From: Sphagnum compactum | Lineage: Eukaryota > Bryophyta > Sphagnopsida > Sphagnales | Length of the DNA stretch: 64,000 nucleotides | Reading direction: 5' to 3' | NCBI GenBank assembly: GCA_965153455.1 | Contig: OZ234498.1 | Span: forward strand, 17,360,001-17,424,000 | Shown here: positions 60,101-64,000 of the stretch, piece by piece | Layout of the letters: every line of letters starts with the position of its first letter | Position numbering within the stretch: the first letter of the stretch is position 1 | Translations under genes and position numbers: made by a program | Notes under the pieces: model-generated | Told to the model about the DNA's origin: nothing | Database searches by the model: none | Seen by the model: only the letters and a program-made list of their open reading frames with translations

Positions 60101-63100
60101 ATCAGAAAGTTTTAAAGGTCTGCATTGTGTTTCTTCTTTTGTGGGTAATTTTAGATGGTTTGTTGGGGGGGGGGGGGGAAGGGGGCAAATTTATGAGCTT
60201 CTTGTTGCCATTCATTTGGTTTGCATCTTTTGTATGTTTATTCAACAAAGTCAAGGAGTTATGTGTAAAGTATGGGTGTGGGTGCAAATTCTTTACAGGA
60301 GTTAATGTTCCCTCGATCCATAATCAGAGGGAATGGCAAGCATCGAATCCATACCCATTGAGCAAAAAAGAAAGAACATCAGTTTCCGAAACTCATGAAA
60401 ACACACATCATCATCATCAAGATACTGAAGAAGCTCTGAGTTTTGGGGACAGCACGAACCAGAAGCTATTGCAGCGGGGCATGATTCTCCCCTTTCAAAA
60501 GTTGTCAATCACTTTTGATGATATCACTTACTCTGTGGACATGCCTCAAGTATATAGCAAACACTTTAATCTTTCTCTTTCTCTCTCTCTCTCTCTCTTC
60601 ACGCATCGCCTCACCATACTTGCACAATTTCTTTTCTTTTTCATGTCCCTTGAAAAGTCAGCACCAAAGCACTGAGTACATAATAAAGTTACTTGTAAAG
60701 TATACTCTGCTGGGCATGAGTTTGGGTGTCAATTTGGACCTCCACTTGTGATTTTCATGCCCAGTTAGAAATTATCCATGTAGTTTAGCCAAAGTGAGCA
60801 CCAAATTAGTGGAGCACTTGGGGGTGTTTTCCATTAGATATGTGTCTAATGTTAGTAGTTCACTTGATTCAGTTTTTTTATTTCCTCTGGCATATAATTT
60901 TTAAACTTTTGTTCACAAACTTGGGTGCTCAAAAAAGCTAAATAAAATTGCATCCTAGTTTAACTAATTTAATAGAGATATTCGCAAAGTCAGGAAAAGA
61001 CAGCACCAGTACCCTGAGTTTGGTCATAAACAGGGTGAGATTCAAAAAAAACCTGCCAAATAGTACACTAGCATTCAAGGGGCGGGGGGCGGGAAACTCA
61101 GAAAACAATCAATTTTGATGGTTTCCTGAGTTTCACCTCTTTCTTTTTTCCTGAGCGCCTCCACTGATGCTACATATATTTTCACTGCTCCTACCTGTAC
61201 AGTTACAAAAATTCCTCTCGAACCTTCTCCAATAAATGCGAAATTTCATACTGAGATTTAATAAAATTTCCTTACTTTACGGATACCACTAAAAGAAGGG
61301 TTAGGGGGTGAAAGGAGGCCCAAAGAGACATGGGTGAATTTGCGGATTTCTCTAATGTTTCTGTTTTTGCAGGCAATGAAAACGGAGAAGGTAGAAGTGC
61401 CGAGATTACAGCTGCTGAGCAATGTGAGTGGAACATTCCGGCCTGGCATCTTGACTGCTTTGGTTGGTGTAAGTGGAGCTGGGAAAACAACGCTGATGGA
61501 TGTTCTTGCTGGCCGAAAAACGGGTGGTCACATCACTGGTGACATCCGCATCTCCGGATATCCAAAGTCCCAGAAAACTTTTGCTCGGATTTGTGGGTAT
61601 TGTGAGCAAAATGATATTCATTCCCCCCAGGTTACGGTCATGGAATCCCTTGTGTATTCAGCCTGGCTTCGACTGGCTGCAGAGATTGACTCTACACAAA
61701 GGATGGTACAAGCTCTTGGTATCATCATGGAATAAAATCCCAGTCATGTTTTTACTTACCAGGTCAGATGTGAGGGGTCAGTTTCTCACATCTGACTCTA
61801 GTTATTTACTTTTTTTTCCAACCCCACCCATACAACTAAAATTGGGACTGCAAATAGGTGGGAGACTACTAGTAGCAACTTGCCAGGATCAATCAAACTA
61901 TCTAGCCAATCAACAGCAGGTGTTAGAGCTTGCTGTGTCTTTTACAAATTACCTCAGCAAATTGTGCAAAAATGTTGGGCCAAAACCATTTCTGCTGAGC
62001 CAAACCAACATAAGTTGACGTGTCTTCATCCAATTCTAATTTGCAGGGTCGCAAGTTGATCTTGGATCCTCATTTGGCATAGCACTCTTTTTTGCTTGCA
62101 CTGCAGAAATTTGTGGAAGAAGTGATGGAACTGGTGGAGCTGGTAGCGTTGCGACATGCACTAGTGGGATTGCCTGGTCAGAGTGGGTTGTCAACAGAGC
62201 AAAGGAAAAGGTTAACTATTGCAGTGGAGCTGGTGGCCAACCCATCCATTATCTTCATGGATGAGCCAACTAGTGGGTTGGATGCACGAGCAGCTGCGAT
62301 TGTGATGCGCACTGTGCGCAACACTGTTAATACTGGTCGCACCGTTGTTTGCACCATCCATCAACCTAGCATTGAAATCTTTGAAGCTTTTGATGAGGTT
62401 CAACCAGCTCCAAACATACCCTCTATTTGCACCTATGCCATTGTTTATCACATTCAAGCAGTGTTTTCTCTTTGGGCAAATTTTTGCACTGTGATGACAA
62501 CAAAAAGCTTTGGGGAAGAAAAAAAATTGTAAATTTGAAAAAATTTGCCAAACTCTCAAACCCATAAAATCAAATTATTGTTTATAAATTTTTAAACATT
62601 CAATTTTTAAATTTAAATTAATTTAATTTTTAAAAAACCTTACATTTAGCATGTTGTGATAATTATTCCACAATCCTCACCCATAAACATTGAGAATGAG
62701 ACAATATATAATGTGAGAGATTATTTAAAATTCAATCACCTAAGTCACTCATTATAGCTGATCAATTACGAATAATCGTTTTATTGTGCAAAACCTTTAA
62801 CAAGCATTGAATAAGTATTATTGATGGGAATGACGTTTACTGACCCAAACCGACATAAAAATGTTGTAAAATCGTCCAAAATATATTGTGTGAGCCACCA
62901 CCAATGCCGTTACTCTAAGTTAGATCATGTTTACCCCACCCCTGTTTTATTTGCAAGAATGTGGAAATTCTGTGGATCTAGTTAAATTGAAGATTTCAGC
63001 CTGTTTGGGTTGTTAACAGCCTCTCAACTCCAGTGAGCATTTGTAGTAGGTTACGAACATAGTACCTTGGCCACTCTGACACATGTTTGTCGACTAATTA

Positions 63101-64000
63101 ATTAATTTTGAAGATTCCATTTCGACTAAACACTAATATATTCTTCAATATTCCATCAGATTCTTTATTTCCCTTCAGAAAAAAAAAAATTCTGAAATTT
63201 TTTTTCTTAAAAAATTTTTCAATATTTCTGAAAACAATATAATTAGTGTCCAAATTGTCGGGCCCAGCGGTATTTATTTAGTAGAACAATCATGGTTCGG
63301 GTGTGACAGCTGCTGCTAATGAAGAGAGGGGGTCAGGTTATTTACATGGGACCTTTGGGTCATCACTCACAATTGCTGATTGAATATTTTGAGGTAGTGA
63401 ATTCAACTTTTTCAAGCATGGGGAGGGGGCAAAAAAAAACATTCCAAATTTTTTTTTTTTAAAAATTGAAGCAAAAATTGGCCCTTAAATAAATACAAGG
63501 AACTGATCTTGATTATTTATTTTTATTTTCTAAAAATTTAACCCTTTTGGGTTGATGTTAAAATTTGTAGGCAGTACCCGGAGTGACAAAGATGAAAGAA
63601 GGTTATAATCCAGCAACATGGGTACTTGAGGTCAGTTCCATTACAATGGAGCAGCAAATTGGTGTTGATTTTGCACAAGTATACAAGAGCTCATCACTTT
63701 ACCAGTAAGTTTCTTTATACATGAAAGAGAAACCCCAAACCCTAAAAAAATTAAATTTAAAATTTAAAAAAAAACTAATCAATTAGTTAGTTAATTAATT
63801 AATTATTCGACAGACATGTGTTGAAGCTGCCCATGTGCTACTACTACAGTAGCTACCTCAATATTCATTCCATTGTAAGTTTGCTAACTCCCGAGCACAC
63901 ACACTCACTACTACTACTAGTCCCAACATTGAATTGGGCATGAATGCAAAATGATGATGATACAGAAGAAACAAGGCTTTGGTAAAGGAGCTGAGTGTGC
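54102..64000 (+). CDS. PDR-type full-size ABCG transporter, 3' truncated by the window end
   Basis: Full-size ABCG (PDR) transporters export hormones, terpenoids and toxic compounds across the plasma membrane, with two NBD-TMD halves in reverse order; the substrate here is unknown. Exons: 54102-54508, 54704-54824, 55041-55132, 55442-55526, 55845-56004, 56204-56280, 56518-56571, 56733-56823, 57103-57404, 57583-57864, 58007-58323, 58555-58819, 59669-59822, 60037-60117, 60299-60549, 61373-61705, 62107-62397, 63310-63393, 63571-63704, 63966-64000+. Phases agree throughout, giving about 1205 codons of an expected 1400 or so. Landmarks: [14 protein letters not shown]; Walker [10 protein letters not shown] (residues 213-221); [12 protein letters not shown]; Walker [16 protein letters not shown] (from 373); [15 protein letters not shown]; second Walker [10 protein letters not shown] (945-953); [22 protein letters not shown] (from 1073); [12 protein letters not shown]. 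Intron 1 is GC-AG, the rest GT-AG. Introns 12 and 15 carry TIR element A copies. No disruption was found. The exon-14 acceptor (60036) is the least certain. Confidence 0.93.
54509..54703 (+). other. GC-AG intron 1 of the PDR gene
   Basis: The coding frame RNRIDR|VGIELP is joined only if the exon ends GACAG and the intron begins GCAAGT (54509-54514) and ends TTTTTGTAG (54703). AG|GCAAGT is the consensus for the minor GC donor of the U2 spliceosome. There is no GT nearby that keeps the frame and this conserved peptide. Confidence 0.85.
59014..59431 (+). mobile_element. TIR element A, copy 2, in PDR intron 12 (418 bp)
   Basis: The ends GTTATCCTTAGAGTCA and, from the other strand, GTTATCCTAAAAGTCA agree at 14 of 16. 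The body matches copy 1 (32152-32521) in inverted orientation. The copy is longer because it carries an added foldback: 59145-59184 and 59192-59231 pair at 39 of 40 positions around a 7-base loop. The TTTTCCTGAGCGCCTGCACTG side is shared with the other copies, so the opposite arm looks like an inverted duplication. It lies wholly within the intron, ending 237 bp before the exon-13 acceptor. Confidence 0.85.
60165..60178 (+). repeat. G14 tract in PDR intron 14
   Basis: A run of 14 G inside the intron 60118-60298. Length may be a sequencing or assembly estimate. Confidence 0.8.
61079..61318 (+). mobile_element. TIR element A, copy 3 (end-truncated), in PDR intron 15
   Basis: TTTTTTCCTGAGCGCCTCCACTG, CTACATATATTTTCACTGCTCC, ACCTGTACAGTTAC, TCTCGAACCTT, GATTTAATAAAATTTCCTTAC and GGGTTAGGGGGTGAAAG align with copy 2. 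Both GTTATCC ends are missing. Near its left side AAACTCAGAAAACAATCA and TGATGGTTTCCTGAGTTT pair at 16 of 18 positions, so this copy also carries a foldback at the equivalent place. It ends about 55 bp before the exon-16 acceptor at 61372. Confidence 0.75.

Noticed and set aside
61500-62018. 172-codon frame overlapping PDR exon 16 and intron 16
   Set aside because: It runs out of frame with the ABC transporter coding sequence and through the splice donor at 61706, so it is a shadow of the real gene.
62398-63309. Apparent loss of the PDR segment between exons 17 and 19
   Set aside because: On reading the intron, an 84-bp exon at 63310-63393 ([17 protein letters not shown]) supplies it, with proper splice sites and phase.
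1-64000. LTR retrotransposons (gag-pol, paired LTRs)
   Set aside because: I found no reverse transcriptase, integrase or protease motif and no convincing long direct terminal repeat; the 3046/17215 pair is about 14 kb apart with unrelated DNA between.

Overview
The window is nuclear DNA of a land plant. The coding regions are split by GT-AG introns. They encode a PDR-type ABCG transporter, a plant-only protein of unknown function, a trithorax-like (ATX) H3K4 methyltransferase copy, a CaaX protease (STE24) copy and a PPR fragment. An interstitial block of plant-type (CCCTAAA) telomere repeats is also present. The AT-rich, transposon-littered spacers, the style of the PPR fragment and two hAT relatives resemble what I know from ferns and other seedless plants. 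That lineage guess is inference; the window alone does not prove it.

Layout. 1-3.9 kb: repeat-rich spacer. 3.96-6.96 kb: an intact three-exon gene (463 aa) on the + strand. It belongs to the plant family with the GTGVFLPR motif and an LPxEWxY C-terminus. 7-12 kb: minisatellite, a long hairpin and a broken PPR gene. 14.5-15.8 kb: a hAT-like pseudogene on the - strand. 17-22.7 kb: several small inverted-repeat elements, including a CpG-rich 480-bp insertion. 24.3-28.2 kb: a degenerate tandem repeat and a second hAT pseudogene (+ strand). 30-38.5 kb: short dispersed repeats, a 370-bp TIR element, two minisatellites and a Helitron-like element. 38.7-41.9 kb: a CTGCAG/CTAG-rich island that may be a transcription unit, ending in telomere-like repeats. 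44.4-45.8 kb: a broken STE24 copy (- strand). 49.7-53.4 kb: a broken, apparently intronless ATX copy (- strand). 54.1 kb to the end: a 5' complete but 3' truncated PDR transporter gene (+ strand), with at least 20 exons inside the window.

Only two genes look functional: the 463-aa unknown and the PDR transporter. They share no obvious pathway. The ATX pseudogene lies head-to-head with the PDR gene, about 650 bp away, and two PDR introns carry copies of the TIR element that is also found at 32 kb. I found no CRISPR array, operon, rRNA gene or convincing tRNA gene. I do not see a new biological system. The most notable signals are a GC-AG first intron in the PDR gene, a processed-looking ATX copy with two conserved Trp codons turned into TGA, a small TIR family that forms long hairpins inside introns, and a CpG-rich insertion in otherwise AT-rich DNA.
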